DNA of 64,000 bases from Sphingobacteriales bacterium (GCA_016711285.1 JADJTG010000002.1:186001-250000), one strand, 5' to 3'; shown: positions 35,476 to 45,745, counted from the stretch's first letter. The notes: generated by a model not told the origin, from the sequence alone. Program-made: numbers and translations.

Positions 35476-38400
35476 ATTTGATTAGTGTCACATTGCCCTG
35501 TTGTGTAAGTGTTTGCGGTGTACCCGTTTCATCGGTGATGCTGTAGCGTATCCACCATATATATACTTCCATTTCACAAGATTTTTCCTGATAAGTACCG
35601 TCCCAACCTTGTGTAAGGTCATTGCTTTCAAACATAAGATTACCCCAACGGTCAAAGATTGAAAAACTGATTAAATCTACCGCACCATTGACCAAAGGCA
35701 ACAATATATCATTATTTCCATCAGAATTGGGTGAAAATGCGGTGGGAACATATAATTGCCCTGCCACAGCCTCGTGTACTACCACCACGGCACTGTCTTG
35801 TGTAAAGCAGCCGTTTTCATTGCTGACGGTTAAAAAGTATTCAGCCGTTTCGGTGGGGATAACCAAGGGAGCAGCACAATCGTTACAACTCAAAAACGGC
35901 GACTCCTGCCATTGATATACAGCATTGGAAGCATTGGTTTGCGGCGAAAACTGCCACGTTTCACCCAATTGTATGGTGGCATCTCCTCCTATATTCAGCC
36001 AAATTTCTTCCGGCTCTTCAATCGTAATATCGGCAATACTACGGCAGCCCTGAGCATCTTCTACCTCTAAATGATAAGTTCCCGCCGTTAAATTTTCAAA
36101 TATAGACGAACTTACCCAATCGGCATTATTCAAACTATATAAATAAGGTGGCGTTCCATTGAAAACATCTATTGAGATGGAGGCATTGTTATCGCCAAAA
36201 CATTGCGGTATTTCCACAGAACTATCAAATTCCGGCAAAGGCAAAGCGACGATTCGGAAGCGGGTCAGTGAATCACAGCCCTGCAATGTAATACCTTGTG
36301 CAACAGAAATAGTATCGCCGATTTGATATGTTATATTATTATACAACAAAGTAGTGTTTTCGCAAATGGCGGTATCGGCGTATTGAATAACATTTAAAGC
36401 CGCATTGATATGAATATACACCAAGGAATCACAAGCGGCACTCGTACTTAAATACAAAGTATCGCTATCTCCGGCGTGATATAGCTTATTACCAATAAAT
36501 ATTTCGTCATTTATACAAATGCTGGTATCAATAGTAGTGGCGGCAAGCGAAAAAGATGTCACCGTCACCGTCACGAGCGAGTCGCAGCCGTTGGAAGCTA
36601 CAAAAGGAAAAACCTGCGTGTCGCCGCCAAATAATTCAACGCCCTGAAAATTCACGCTTTCGCCTTCGCAGGTCGCGAGTTCTAAGGTGCCGCTCAAATT
36701 TTCTGTCTCAACAACCGTCACCGTCACTAATGAGTCGCAGCCGTTGGAAGCTACAAAAGGAAAAACTTGCGTGTCACCGCCAAATAGTTCAAGTCCTTGC
36801 ACTGTTCCGCTTTTGCCTTCGCAGGTCGCGAGTTCTAAGGTGCCGCTCAAATTTTCTGTCTCAACAACCGTCACCGTCACTAATGAGTCGCAGCCGTTGG
36901 AAGCTACAAAAGGAAAAACTTGCGTGTCACCGCCAAATAGTTCAAGTCCTTGAAATGTTACGCTTTTGCCTTCGCAGGTCGCGAGTTCTAAGATGCCGCT
37001 TAAATTTTCTGTCTCAACAACCGTCACCGTCACTAATGAGTCGCAGCCGTTGGAAGCTACAAAAGGAAAAACCTGCGTGTCGCCGCCAAATAGTTCAACA
37101 CCTTGAAAATTCACGCTTTCGCCTTCGCAGGTGGTGAGTTCCAAGGTGCCGCTCAAATTTTCTGTTTCAACAACCGTCACCGTCACGAGCGAGTCGCAGC
37201 CGTTGGAAGCTACAAAAGGAAAAACCTGCGTGTCGCCGCCAAATAGTTCAACACCTTGAAAATTCACGCTTTCGCCTTCGCAGGTGGTGAGTTCCAAGGT
37301 GCCGCTCAAATTTTCTGTTTCAACAACCGTCACCGTCACGAGCGAGTCGCAGCCGTTGGAAGCGACAAAGGGAAAAATTTGCGTGTCGCCGCCAAATAGT
37401 TCAACACCTTGAAAATTCACGCTTTCGCCTTCGCAGGTCGCGAGTTCTAAGATGCCGCTCAAATTTTCTGTCTCAACAACCGTCACCGTCACGAGCGAGT
37501 CGCAGCCGTTGGAAGCTACAAAAGGGAAAACTTGCGTGTCGCCGCCGGATAGTTCAAGTCCTTGAAATGTCACGCTTTCGCCTTCGCAGGTCGCGAGTTC
37601 TAAGGTGCCGCTCAGATTTTCTGTTTCAACAACTGTCACCGTCACTAATGAGTCGCAGCCGTTGGAAGCTACAAAAGGAAAAACTTGCGTGTCACCGCCG
37701 GATAGTTCAAGTCCTTGAAATGTCACGCTTTCGCCTTCGCAGATCGCGAGTTCTAAGATGCCGCTTAAATTTTCTGTTTCAACAACCGTCACCGTCACGA
37801 GCGAGTCGCAGCCGTTGGAAGCGACAAAAGGAAAAACTTGCGTGTCGCCGCCGGATAATTCAACGCCCTGAAATGTCACGCTTTCGCCTTCGCAGGTCGC
37901 GAGTTCTAAGGTGCCGCTTAAATTTTCTGTCTCAACAACCGTCACCGTCACGAGCGAGTCGCAGCCGTTGGAAGCGACAAAAGGGAAAACTTGTGTGTCG
38001 CCGCCAAATAATTCAACGCCCTGAAATGTCACGCTTTCGCCTTCGCAGGTCGCGAGTTCTAAGGTGCCGCTTAAATTTTCTGTCTCAACAACCGTCACCG
38101 TCACGAGCGAGTCGCAGCCGTTGGAAGCGACAAAGGGAAAAACTTGCGTGTCGCCGCCAAATAATTCAACGCCCTGAAAACTCACGCTTTCGCCTTCGCA
38201 GGTCGCAAGTTCTAAGGTACTACTTAAATTTTCTGTCTCAACAACCGTCACCGTCACGAGCGAGTCGCAACCGTTGGAAGCGACAAAGGGAAAAACTTGC
38301 GTGTCGCCGCCAAATAATTCAACGCCCTGAAAACTCACGCTTTCGCCTTCGCAGGTGGCGAGTTCCAAAGTGCCGCTTAAATTTTCTGTTTCAACAACTG

Positions 38401-40822
38401 TCACCGTCACGAGCGAGTCGCAGCCGTTGGAAGCGACAAAAGGAAAAACTTGCGTGTCGCCGCCTAATAATTCAACGCCCTGAAAACTTACGCTTTCGCC
38501 TTCGCATACAGACAAAGACTGTTCGCTTTCATAAGCAGGTAATTCTGCTACAAATACCGTCAATAGGGAGTCGCAGCCGTTTGCCGCTACCAATGTAAAA
38601 GTTTGAGTGCTGTTGGGATTTAATAATTCACCATTAAACCACACACCTTGTCCGGCACAAGATTGCAATTCTTGATAGACACTACTATTGGGCAATTCCG
38701 CCACTGTAAGCGTAAAAATAGAATCACAGCCATTAACAGCCTGCAAATTAAAAATTTTAGAAGTACCGGCAGCTATAGATTCTCCGTTAAATTCATAAGT
38801 ATCACCGGCACAAGCAGATACTGTTTGCGAGCCATAAGCATTGGGCAGCGCACTTACTTGCAGCGTGACGGTAGAGTCGCAACCATAGCTATTCGTAAAT
38901 AATTTGGAAGCACTTTCTCCCGTATAAACAGTTTGTCCGTACCATTGCAAACTACTGTTGCAAATGGCTGTATCTATTTGTATATTATGTATTGGTAATG
39001 TTGCTACCTGCACTACTACTATTGAATCGCAGCCTTCGGGCGTAGAAAATGTAAAAGTATGATTGCCTGATGCTATAGAAATATTATTAAAAACAATATA
39101 ATCGCCTTGGCAAATAGTGGTATCTATATATACGGTAGGAGCAGATGCAGCAGTGATTTTAACTAAAAGTAAGGAGTCGCAATTATTTTTGTTTTTTAAA
39201 ATGATAGTGGCATCATTACCTGCAATAATTTCCTGCCCGCCTATCCACAAAGAGCCACCTCCACATAAAGTTGTGTCAATAATAGTAGTATCGGCAGGAT
39301 ATTCCACGACCATTACATTGACCACAGAATAGCAGCCCGCCGCCGTTTGGAAATTAAAAGTATGATTACCCGCACTCAACGGAATATTGTTATACACTGC
39401 ATTTTCGCCCTCGCAAGTATTGAGTGAGATATTTTGAGTGTAAGCAACTTGCTCGGCAACGGCGACCTGTATCAGAGAATCACACCCGTTTTTGGCAGTC
39501 AGGAGCGTATCCCACGAAGTACCGGCAGCAATATTATGTCCCATAAATGTATAATATTCGCCTTCGCAAGCTGTAAAGTTAAAGTTTTGATTACTGTTTG
39601 GCAAAGGTGATATATTATAAATAACAGTAGAATCACAACCATCACCGGTAAAAGTAATAGCATGATTATAAGTGCCCGGTGTAAGGATTTCGCCTTGCAC
39701 TATCATAAAATCACCTGCACACAAAGCCGTATCCAATACGGTGGCTTGTGCATTTTTTTCTACAAAAATAATAAAAACTGTAGAGTCGCAACCTGCTGAA
39801 CTGTTCAGATTTTGGGTAATACCTACATCAGACAGATCATATTGATTGCCCTGATAAGTGTAAATTTCGCCCGGGCACAGCGGAACTTGTACAGAATTAT
39901 AATAGCTACTATATACCAACACATTATAAAATTGCGGAGCTGAAGCACCACATTCATTGATGGCATAAACCGTAATGAGCGAAGATAAATAGGGTGTGGT
40001 GGGGTTGGTGATGGTATAAGTAAAATTATGAGCGAGATTGGTGACACTATTGGAAGGAGTATCTAAAAAAGCGGTATTGCTGCTCATCAATCCGGGCTGA
40101 TTGCTCACCGTCCAGTGTACATAATCCGCGCCATTTACCTGAATAGTAAGTGGCAAAGGCTCATTTTCGCAAGCTATTTGCGATGGATCCATCGTAAGTG
40201 TTACGCTGGGCGGCATACCACAATTCGGAAAAGGAAAAGAGCCTTCAAATTGCTGTAAGTTATTAGGTCCGCTAAAGCCGCAGGGACAATAACAGACCCC
40301 CGCAGGAGCATCATCGCACATAGTAAGTGTGGTATTACAGATGCCTCCTTGTGCCGCTTCCATGCCGCCGCCAAACCACGACTCAGGCCACGAAGCCAGC
40401 ACCACCGTAGCAGAGAGGGTAAGATGAGAACCATTAATATCAACAAATATCGGCGCGCTCAAATTAAAAGGCTGCCCCCAAGTGACGCGCATACCGGAAA
40501 TTGCAGAACTGATGGTAGTGCCCTGATTGGTAAATGTTGTAGGCGACACGGATACAATCGGTACATCGGTTTCAAAGAAGAAGCCGTAAGTATTGCCATT
40601 GGCTCCGGCAGTGCCGCCGGGACCATCGCTCCACACACCAATATCTACCGTAAAACTCACATTTACCGTGCCGTCTGGATTGAGCGTAGGCACGCCATTA
40701 ATAGAGAAACCCGAATTGTCGCAAGCCTGTACAGACTGAAAAAGGCTGCTGCAACAAAACAGAACTAAATATAAGAAGTAATAATATTTAAAACGAATAA
40801 TCCCGTTGATGGCACAAAACAT
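35474..40822 (-). CDS. Giant T9SS-exported repeat protein (adhesin-like)
   Basis: 1782 residues from ATG 40820-40822 with signal peptide YYYFLYLVLFCCSSLFQSVQA. A unique N-terminal region (to about 300) is followed by about 20 modules of roughly 50 residues built as CxGxxxxFxG, then a strand, then NGCDSLxTVTV. The first seven or eight are diverged; the last 13 are near-identical 51-residue copies. After three further diverged modules come a SprB-like repeat and a C-terminal gliding-type (CHU_C) domain with YVPTAFSPNSDGNND, a type B sorting signal. Probably a cell-surface adhesin or gliding substrate. Confidence 0.9.
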   Translation of the reverse strand: MFCAINGIIRFKYYYFLYLVLFCCSSLFQSVQACDNSGFSINGVPTLNPDGTVNVSFTVDIGVWSDGPGGTAGANGNTYGFFFETDVPIVSVSPTTFTNQGTTISSAISGMRVTWGQPFNLSAPIFVDINGSHLTLSATVVLASWPESWFGGGMEAAQGGICNTTLTMCDDAPAGVCYCPCGFSGPNNLQQFEGSFPFPNCGMPPSVTLTMDPSQIACENEPLPLTIQVNGADYVHWTVSNQPGLMSSNTAFLDTPSNSVTNLAHNFTYTITNPTTPYLSSLITVYAINECGASAPQFYNVLVYSSYYNSVQVPLCPGEIYTYQGNQYDLSDVGITQNLNSSAGCDSTVFIIFVEKNAQATVLDTALCAGDFMIVQGEILTPGTYNHAITFTGDGCDSTVIYNISPLPNSNQNFNFTACEGEYYTFMGHNIAAGTSWDTLLTAKNGCDSLIQVAVAEQVAYTQNISLNTCEGENAVYNNIPLSAGNHTFNFQTAAGCYSVVNVMVVEYPADTTIIDTTLCGGGSLWIGGQEIIAGNDATIILKNKNNCDSLLLVKITAASAPTVYIDTTICQGDYIVFNNISIASGNHTFTFSTPEGCDSIVVVQVATLPIHNIQIDTAICNSSLQWYGQTVYTGESASKLFTNSYGCDSTVTLQVSALPNAYGSQTVSACAGDTYEFNGESIAAGTSKIFNLQAVNGCDSIFTLTVAELPNSSVYQELQSCAGQGVWFNGELLNPNSTQTFTLVAANGCDSLLTVFVAELPAYESEQSLSVCEGESVSFQGVELLGGDTQVFPFVASNGCDSLVTVTVVETENLSGTLELATCEGESVSFQGVELFGGDTQVFPFVASNGCDSLVTVTVVETENLSSTLELATCEGESVSFQGVELFGGDTQVFPFVASNGCDSLVTVTVVETENLSGTLELATCEGESVTFQGVELFGGDTQVFPFVASNGCDSLVTVTVVETENLSGTLELATCEGESVTFQGVELSGGDTQVFPFVASNGCDSLVTVTVVETENLSGILELAICEGESVTFQGLELSGGDTQVFPFVASNGCDSLVTVTVVETENLSGTLELATCEGESVTFQGLELSGGDTQVFPFVASNGCDSLVTVTVVETENLSGILELATCEGESVNFQGVELFGGDTQIFPFVASNGCDSLVTVTVVETENLSGTLELTTCEGESVNFQGVELFGGDTQVFPFVASNGCDSLVTVTVVETENLSGTLELTTCEGESVNFQGVELFGGDTQVFPFVASNGCDSLVTVTVVETENLSGILELATCEGKSVTFQGLELFGGDTQVFPFVASNGCDSLVTVTVVETENLSGTLELATCEGKSGTVQGLELFGGDTQVFPFVASNGCDSLVTVTVVETENLSGTLELATCEGESVNFQGVELFGGDTQVFPFVASNGCDSLVTVTVTSFSLAATTIDTSICINDEIFIGNKLYHAGDSDTLYLSTSAACDSLVYIHINAALNVIQYADTAICENTTLLYNNITYQIGDTISVAQGITLQGCDSLTRFRIVALPLPEFDSSVEIPQCFGDNNASISIDVFNGTPPYLYSLNNADWVSSSIFENLTAGTYHLEVEDAQGCRSIADITIEEPEEIWLNIGGDATIQLGETWQFSPQTNASNAVYQWQESPFLSCNDCAAPLVIPTETAEYFLTVSNENGCFTQDSAVVVVHEAVAGQLYVPTAFSPNSDGNNDILLPLVNGAVDLISFSIFDRWGNLMFESNDLTQGWDGTYQEKSCEMEVYIWWIRYSITDETGTPQTLTQQGNVTLIK
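36550..38515 (-). repeat. Thirteen near-identical 153-bp coding repeats
   Basis: In-frame tandem repeats within the giant protein, each encoding a 51-residue module (CEGESVSFQGVELFGGDTQ, then FPFVASNGCDSLVTVTV, then ETENLSGTLELAT). Copies differ at few positions, which indicates recent expansion. The second-to-last but one copy (coding order 12, about 36790) has the unusual KSGTVQGLEL in place of SVTFQGLEL. Confidence 0.92.
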
Positions 40823-41016
40823 AGCAAAACGATTCTTGAATGACGGGACAAAAATTAATTTTGGCGGTAAAAACAACGACCATCATCAATGATGGCACAG
40901 GGATAAAATACAAACGATACAAAAACGAAGACAAATATAGAGAAATTGTACAGATTATTCAACAAAAATCTTTCAGAAACGAAACCGCACGACAATTACA
41001 GGTCAATTTTAGGTTT

Positions 41017-41424
41017 TTAACAGCGATTACAAATACCTTTTACGAGCAGTTTGGCTTCCTGCAAACGAAAACCCTGCGGCAATTGAATATCAGGAATCGC
41101 AACCTGCTCTATGCAACGGGTTTCGCCACAATGTGTGCATTGAAAATGAACATGCTCATCGTGGTGGGCGTGGTGGGTACAATGTGTAGAGCAAAGTGCA
41201 TATTTAGTAGTACCGGAGTCGTCCGGCACTTGATGAATTAAGCCTTTTTCCAAAAAACTCTCCAAAGTACGATACAGCGTTACGCGGTCAAAAGCAGTAA
41301 GCCAACGTTCCAAATCGGCGTGCGATAGCGCAATTTGTTGTTGCAGAAAAAAATCCAGCGTTTGTTCGCGGCACGGCGTGAGGCGCAATTGATGCGTTTT
41401 TAATATTTTTTGTATTTCGTTCAT
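41017..41424 (-). CDS. Fur-family metalloregulator
   Basis: 135 residues. Winged helix with RLTPCREQTLDFFL and DRVTLYRTLESFLEKGLIH, then the metal domain with His-rich CSTHCTHHAHHDEHVHFQC and two Cys pairs (CTHCGET and CNRC at the very C-terminus), the structural zinc site. His-rich loop suggests zinc (Zur-like) or iron sensing; which one cannot be told. A TAACTTTG minus-7 box lies 28 bases upstream. Confidence 0.9.
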   Translation of the reverse strand: MNEIQKILKTHQLRLTPCREQTLDFFLQQQIALSHADLERWLTAFDRVTLYRTLESFLEKGLIHQVPDDSGTTKYALCSTHCTHHAHHDEHVHFQCTHCGETRCIEQVAIPDIQLPQGFRLQEAKLLVKGICNRC

Positions 41425-41452
41425 AACCGTAGCACTTTGATAAAAACCCGAG

Positions 41453-41460
41453 CAAAGTTA
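41453..41460 (-). promoter_or_regulatory. TAACTTTG minus-7 box of the Fur-family gene
   Basis: Fits TAnnTTTG on the minus strand just before the gene; minus-33 element not clear. Confidence 0.4.
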
Positions 41461-41696
41461 GCCTATTTTTGTCAGTAGGCAGTTCTAAAAACAACAATAA
41501 AAGATGAAAGATATTCTTTAAATTGCCAAAAATGTTGAAAATCAATTTTTTCCTCCAACTATTTTTTTACTTTATACAAGAACAGCCCTCCAAAAATATT
41601 AAAAACAGTTTTGTTTTTTTATAAAAATCTATAGAAATTTATTCCTTTATAAAATTTAAAATAAAGTAAAAAGCGCGGTGTTTCGTCTTATGGTGC

Positions 41697-42272
41697 ATGA
41701 ACGCAGCAATTTCAATGAACAACAAATCGGAGACAACAACAATTGGTGATACCGTAAAAAAATACGGGCGGCAATTATTTTCTTTTATCAGAGGCAAAAC
41801 CAAAACGCCGGAAGATGCCGAAGATATTTTGCAGGAAGTATGGTATCAGTTGAGTCGCCTGACGAATTTGGAGGATTTAGAAAATATGAGTGCTTGGTTG
41901 TATGCAGTTTCAAGAAATAAAATCACGGATTTGTATCGCAAAAAAACCAGCGACTCCCTCGAAAATTATGCCTACGAAAATGAGGACGGCATTTTTGAAA
42001 TAAAAGATATTTTATTGTCAGACGACAGCCACCACCCCGAGTTGGCTCTGTTCAAAGATGTATTTTGGCAAGAAATTTTGGCGGCATTAGATGAATTACC
42101 TGAAAATCAAAAGCGCGTTTTTATTGACAACGAAATAGAAGATAAAACGCTGCAACAAATAGCCGACGAGCAGGGCGAAAACCTCAAAACCATCATCAGC
42201 CGCAAAGGTTATGCCGTAAAACATATCAGAAAAAAATTACAACCTCTCTACAACGACCTCCTAAAAACTTAA
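41697..42272 (+). CDS. ECF-type RNA polymerase sigma factor
   Basis: 191 residues (or 185 from ATG 41715). Region 2 with RGKTKTPEDAEDILQEVWYQ and MSAWLYAVSRNKITDLYRKK, region 4 with LPENQKRVFIDNEIEDKTLQQIADEQGENLKTIISRKGYAVKHIRKKL. No anti-sigma gene of the usual FecR or ZAS type follows; instead three very small proteins do (42276 to 43156). Confidence 0.92.
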   Translation: MNAAISMNNKSETTTIGDTVKKYGRQLFSFIRGKTKTPEDAEDILQEVWYQLSRLTNLEDLENMSAWLYAVSRNKITDLYRKKTSDSLENYAYENEDGIFEIKDILLSDDSHHPELALFKDVFWQEILAALDELPENQKRVFIDNEIEDKTLQQIADEQGENLKTIISRKGYAVKHIRKKLQPLYNDLLKT

Positions 42273-42275
42273 GTT

Positions 42276-42584
42276 ATGATTCCTCATCGTAAATCCAAAA
42301 AATTTTTCCTTCTTATTCCTCTCAGCATTTTATTGCTATTGCCGCTTGTTATTATGTTGTTATGGAACAATATTGTCACCGACATATTCGGTATCAAAAG
42401 CATCACTTATCCGCAAGCAATGGGTTTATTTGTTTTAAGCAGAATATTGTTCGGCAACTTCGGTTTTGGCAGCAGACCCGCCCCTCCTTTCAGAAAGCAA
42501 GGTCAAAATCGCTTTTTAGATATGAGCGACGAAGAAAAAAATAAAATGATGCAGGAGTGGAAAAAACGCTCAGGGTGCGAATAA
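42276..42584 (+). CDS. Small membrane protein after the sigma factor
   Basis: 102 residues, starting three bases after the sigma factor stop. Two hydrophobic segments (FFLLIPLSILLLLPLVIMLLW and around AMGLFVLSRILFGNFGFG), then the soluble tail RFLDMSDEEKNKMMQEWKKRSG. The MSDEE motif recurs in the next gene. Function unknown; may act as a membrane-bound sigma regulator. Confidence 0.7.
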   Translation: MIPHRKSKKFFLLIPLSILLLLPLVIMLLWNNIVTDIFGIKSITYPQAMGLFVLSRILFGNFGFGSRPAPPFRKQGQNRFLDMSDEEKNKMMQEWKKRSGCE

Positions 42585-42668
42585 TTTTATTTTTTTAAAA
42601 AATTTTTAAAGTAAAAATCCGACTCATTCGTCTTCCCTGATATAACAAATTTAAAACATTTCACAATC

Positions 42669-42959
42669 ATGAACAAAAATGTCATAAAGTCTATTATCGG
42701 CGGTATTTTATTAGGGACGATTTTGTTTTTTACCGGTCCTTTTATCTTTATTGTACTGCTCCTCAAATTCATTTTTACGCCTTTTGGTATGGGCAGAATA
42801 ATGATGTATCAGCGATTTGGCAGACACCCGCGGCAGGCTTCTGTACCTTTTGCTATGGCAGACAACATCAGAAATATGAGTGATGAAGAATTTGTATCAT
42901 TTAAAGAAAAAATGAACAACCGCTTCAATAGCAATTATCCATCATCTTGTAAATATTAA
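42669..42959 (+). CDS. Second small membrane protein with MSDEE tail
   Basis: 96 residues. One long hydrophobic N-terminal stretch (IIGGILLGTILFFTGPFIFIVLLL), then the tail GRHPRQASVPFAMADNIRNMSDEEFVSFKEKMNNRF. The NMSDEE motif after a Gly/Arg/Pro-rich linker parallels the protein encoded just upstream, so they are probably homologous. Confidence 0.65.
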   Translation: MNKNVIKSIIGGILLGTILFFTGPFIFIVLLLKFIFTPFGMGRIMMYQRFGRHPRQASVPFAMADNIRNMSDEEFVSFKEKMNNRFNSNYPSSCKY

Positions 42960-42973
42960 AAAAACTGTTTCTA

Positions 42974-43156
42974 ATGAACCGTAAATCAAATTTTTTAATC
43001 GTGTTGTTGAGTGCGGCACTGACGATTGCTGCCTTGTTTGCGAGTGTAGGCAAACCACCTTATATGAAAAAATATCATCACTCGTCATCATACGGGCATT
43101 GCCAGCACCACCACCCTGCCGATGAGGTGCAGCCAGCAATACCACCAACGCAGTAA
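42974..43156 (+). CDS. Small His-rich exported peptide
   Basis: 60 residues. N-terminal membrane or signal segment (FLIVLLSAALTIAALFASVG) and a His-rich tail (KKYHHSSSYGHCQHHH with seven His and one Cys), which could bind metal. Fourteen bases after the previous gene and ended by a terminator, so part of the sigma-factor operon. Function unknown. Confidence 0.6.
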   Translation: MNRKSNFLIVLLSAALTIAALFASVGKPPYMKKYHHSSSYGHCQHHHPADEVQPAIPPTQ

Positions 43157-43181
43157 ACTGCATAAAATAAGCTACCAGAAC

Positions 43182-43222
43182 AAAAAGGCTGTCTTGTATT
43201 GAATAACAAGGCAGCCTTTTTA
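43182..43222 (+). terminator. Terminator of the sigma-factor operon
   Basis: AAAAAGGCTGTCTTGT and AACAAGGCAGCCTTTTT form a long hairpin with a short loop. Confidence 0.85.
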
Positions 43223-43396
43223 TATACAGGCGGTAGGGTATGTGCAGGCAATGATTTTTTTTCAGACACTCAAAGTTCTTTATAAACATACAAAACCTGC
43301 TACCCACATTCGCAGGTTTTGTATGTTTTTTGCACGATATATCATAATTTGTTATTTTGTGAAAAAATCCAATATTATTATCCCTTTTGTTTGACT

Positions 43397-44547
43397 ATGA
43401 GTATTGTGTCGCACCCGCCTTCCGCTACATTGCCGCCCGATTTGGAGAGCAATCGCCGTATTTACGACGAATATTTTGATATTGAATTTGCCGTTCAACT
43501 TTCCAAGCACGTTTTGGAGATTTTGGAACAATATTATTTTCGCACCCGCCTCATCAACTTTGAGTTGCCCATAGAGCGCAATAATCCCGACCGCCCTTTG
43601 GTATTTGCGGGTAACCATTCGGGTATGGCTTTTCCTTGGGACGGTATCATTTTTGCATCTTTATACCTTAAAATGAACAACTATCAACTCAAAAATGCCA
43701 CACGCCCGCTCTCTGCTCCCCTGCTGTCGCGCTCCACACTGATGAATCCCTTCCTCATTCCCGACCTTTGGAAACGGGTGGGCTGCATTGATGCTACTTT
43801 CCCCAATTTTGAAACAATGATGTATTATCCCAACAGCAATTTGTTCATTTATCCCGAAGGAGTTCCGGGTATCGGCAAAGGCTACAACCGCCGCTACCGT
43901 CTGCAACGCTTATCGTCTTCTTTTATATATATGAGCATTAAATACAAAACCGACATCGTTCCGGTTTATACCGTCAATGGGGAGTATATCAATCCGCAAT
44001 CGTATAGTATTCCCTGGCTCAACCGCCTCACCGAAAAAATAGGAATTCCTTTTATTCCGATAGGCTTACTCTTGCCTTTTTGCTCATTCAGCCGTGGATG
44101 TTTTATTATTCTTTTCCTGCCAAACTCACCTTTGTTCGCGGCAAACGTATCAAAGTATATGAAATGACCGACCGCCCCGCCGACTCGCTGCACCGCGATG
44201 AACTGCGCGATATAGCAGAAAACCTGCGCCGCCAAATGCAAGCCGAACTCGACGAAGGTGTAGCTACCTACGGGAAAAATCCTTATTCTCTGCGCGAGCA
44301 TATCAGCGTGTTGTGGAAGAACCGCTATTTGTTTCCCTACACCGTACCGCCGGGCTGGCCTCTGCTTTTTGCCGAATTTGAAAGGGTGTGGAAACGCCGC
44401 AAAGCCGGCGAAGAAGTAAAAATGCGGCTGGGGGCTTTTTCGGTGCTGCGCATTATTTTTCAAAATCCCTTAGTGTTATGTTATTACATTCCCATTTTAG
44501 GGTGGATTCCTTTACTCATAAAAGGCTATCGCAATAATAAATTGTAG
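43397..44547 (+). pseudogene. Lysophospholipid acyltransferase-like protein, split by a one-base shift
   Basis: From ATG 43397 the PlsC-type motifs are clear: FAGNHSGMAFPWDG (acceptor His and Asp) and IYPEGVPGIGKGYNRR. The first frame ends at 44167. The second half continues in another frame as LLIQPWMFYYSFPAKLTFVRG and on to 44547. One extra T in the T-run at 44077-44081 joins them as PFLLIQPWMFYY, giving about 383 residues. The late segment (RIIFQNPLVLCYYIPILGW) is hydrophobic and would be membrane-bound. Confidence 0.82.
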
Positions 44548-44617
44548 GGCATTTGGTAGAAAAATATTGGTTGTGATTGTTGTGTTTTTTTTTAATAAAA
44601 ATTTAATTTCACACAAC

Positions 44618-44658
44618 AAAAATCCCTGTAAGAAAGCAAACATCTTACAGGGATTTTT
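44618..44658. terminator. Strong bidirectional terminator
   Basis: AAAAATCCCTGTAAGA and TCTTACAGGGATTTTT arms, perfect 16-bp stem with a 9-base loop, between convergent genes. Confidence 0.9.
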
Positions 44659-44684
44659 ACATTTATTATAAACTGTTCAAAAAA

Positions 44685-45593
44685 CTATTTTGGAACGTTG
44701 TTGGGGTTCAGCAAATCGTAAAATTGGTCGAGTTTTGGCAAAATGATGATGCGGGTGCGGCGATTAGTAGCTCTGCCTTCGGCAGTACTGTTGTCGGCGA
44801 GGCGATTATACTCTCCGCGACCGGCGGCAATAAGGCGGTTGGGATCTACATTGAAATTATCCTGTAACACACGCACCACCGAAGTAGAACGTTTTACGCT
44901 CAAATCCCAGTTGTCGTCCATACAAGCCGTTTTGATAGGCACATCATCGGTGTAGCCTTCCACCATCACTTCCACTTCGGGGCGCGACTGCACGATTTGC
45001 GCAATTTTTTCCAACACCGAATAAGCCCGCGAAGTGAGTTTAGAACTGCCGCTTTCGTAGAGCATTTTATCCGACAAATTCACAAAAACCACTGTTTTAT
45101 CCACTTTAATCTCCACATCTTGGTCTTCTATGCCATCGCGCAAAGCACTTTTTAAGTTCACCGACAAAGCCAAATTGATAGAATCAGCTTTTGTTTTGGC
45201 GGCTTGCAACAAGTGAATATATTTATCCTTTTTCTCCAACTGCATCAAAGTTTCTTTGATATTTTCATTGGCAGCCTGCGACAATACCGTCAAGTTGCCC
45301 ACTTGCTGCACTTGTTGTTCGCGCTGCACTTTGAAGTCGGCAATCTGGTCTTTCAAATCCTGAATTTGCTCCTGACGTAAGCGCATTTCATTGCCGATTT
45401 TGTCTTTTTCTATTTCGCAAGCCTCCAATTTTCCCATATAATCGTGGAGTTGTTTGCCACATTTTCCCAAATCTTCATTGGCAAACTCCAACTCCGCCTG
45501 CAAGTTGCGAAATTTCTTTTTGCTCACGCAAGAAGTCATACTGCTTACCACCAATAAGGAAAGCAGCAGTGTAATTTTGATATGTTTTGTCAT
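44685..45593 (-). CDS. OmpA-family lipoprotein with coiled coil
   Basis: 302 residues from ATG 45591-45593. Lipoprotein signal ending SSMTSC (Cys near 22), a coiled coil from about 30 to 150 (long heptads such as LRQEQIQDLKDQIADF), then an OmpA peptidoglycan-binding domain with VMVEGYTDDVPIKT and AAGRGEYNRLADNSTAEGR...NRRTRI. It would tether the outer membrane to the wall. A TATTTTTG box is at about 45620-45627. Confidence 0.9.
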   Translation of the reverse strand: MTKHIKITLLLSLLVVSSMTSCVSKKKFRNLQAELEFANEDLGKCGKQLHDYMGKLEACEIEKDKIGNEMRLRQEQIQDLKDQIADFKVQREQQVQQVGNLTVLSQAANENIKETLMQLEKKDKYIHLLQAAKTKADSINLALSVNLKSALRDGIEDQDVEIKVDKTVVFVNLSDKMLYESGSSKLTSRAYSVLEKIAQIVQSRPEVEVMVEGYTDDVPIKTACMDDNWDLSVKRSTSVVRVLQDNFNVDPNRLIAAGRGEYNRLADNSTAEGRATNRRTRIIILPKLDQFYDLLNPNNVPK

Positions 45594-45704
45594 ATAAATA
45601 AAGAATTTTGTTGAAAATGCAAAAATACACCATAAATATGGTGAATAAAAATCGTAGCGCATTATCATTGCAATTAGATTTTACTTTCGGGTGATTATAT
45701 CATA

Positions 45705-45745
45705 CAAAAAGCGCGAAACTATATATATGTTCCGCGCTTTTTGTA
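45705..45745 (-). terminator. Terminator of the susC-susD operon
   Basis: CAAAAAGCGCG and CGCGCTTTTTG arms with a loop of AT repeats, followed on the minus strand by a T-rich run. Confidence 0.8.

Noticed and set aside
36556..38598. Plus-strand Arg/Ser-rich frames inside the giant gene
   Set aside because: Shadows of the minus-strand 153-bp repeats, with the same period.
44080..44547. Independent gene in the acyltransferase region
   Set aside because: It continues the acyltransferase after a one-base shift.
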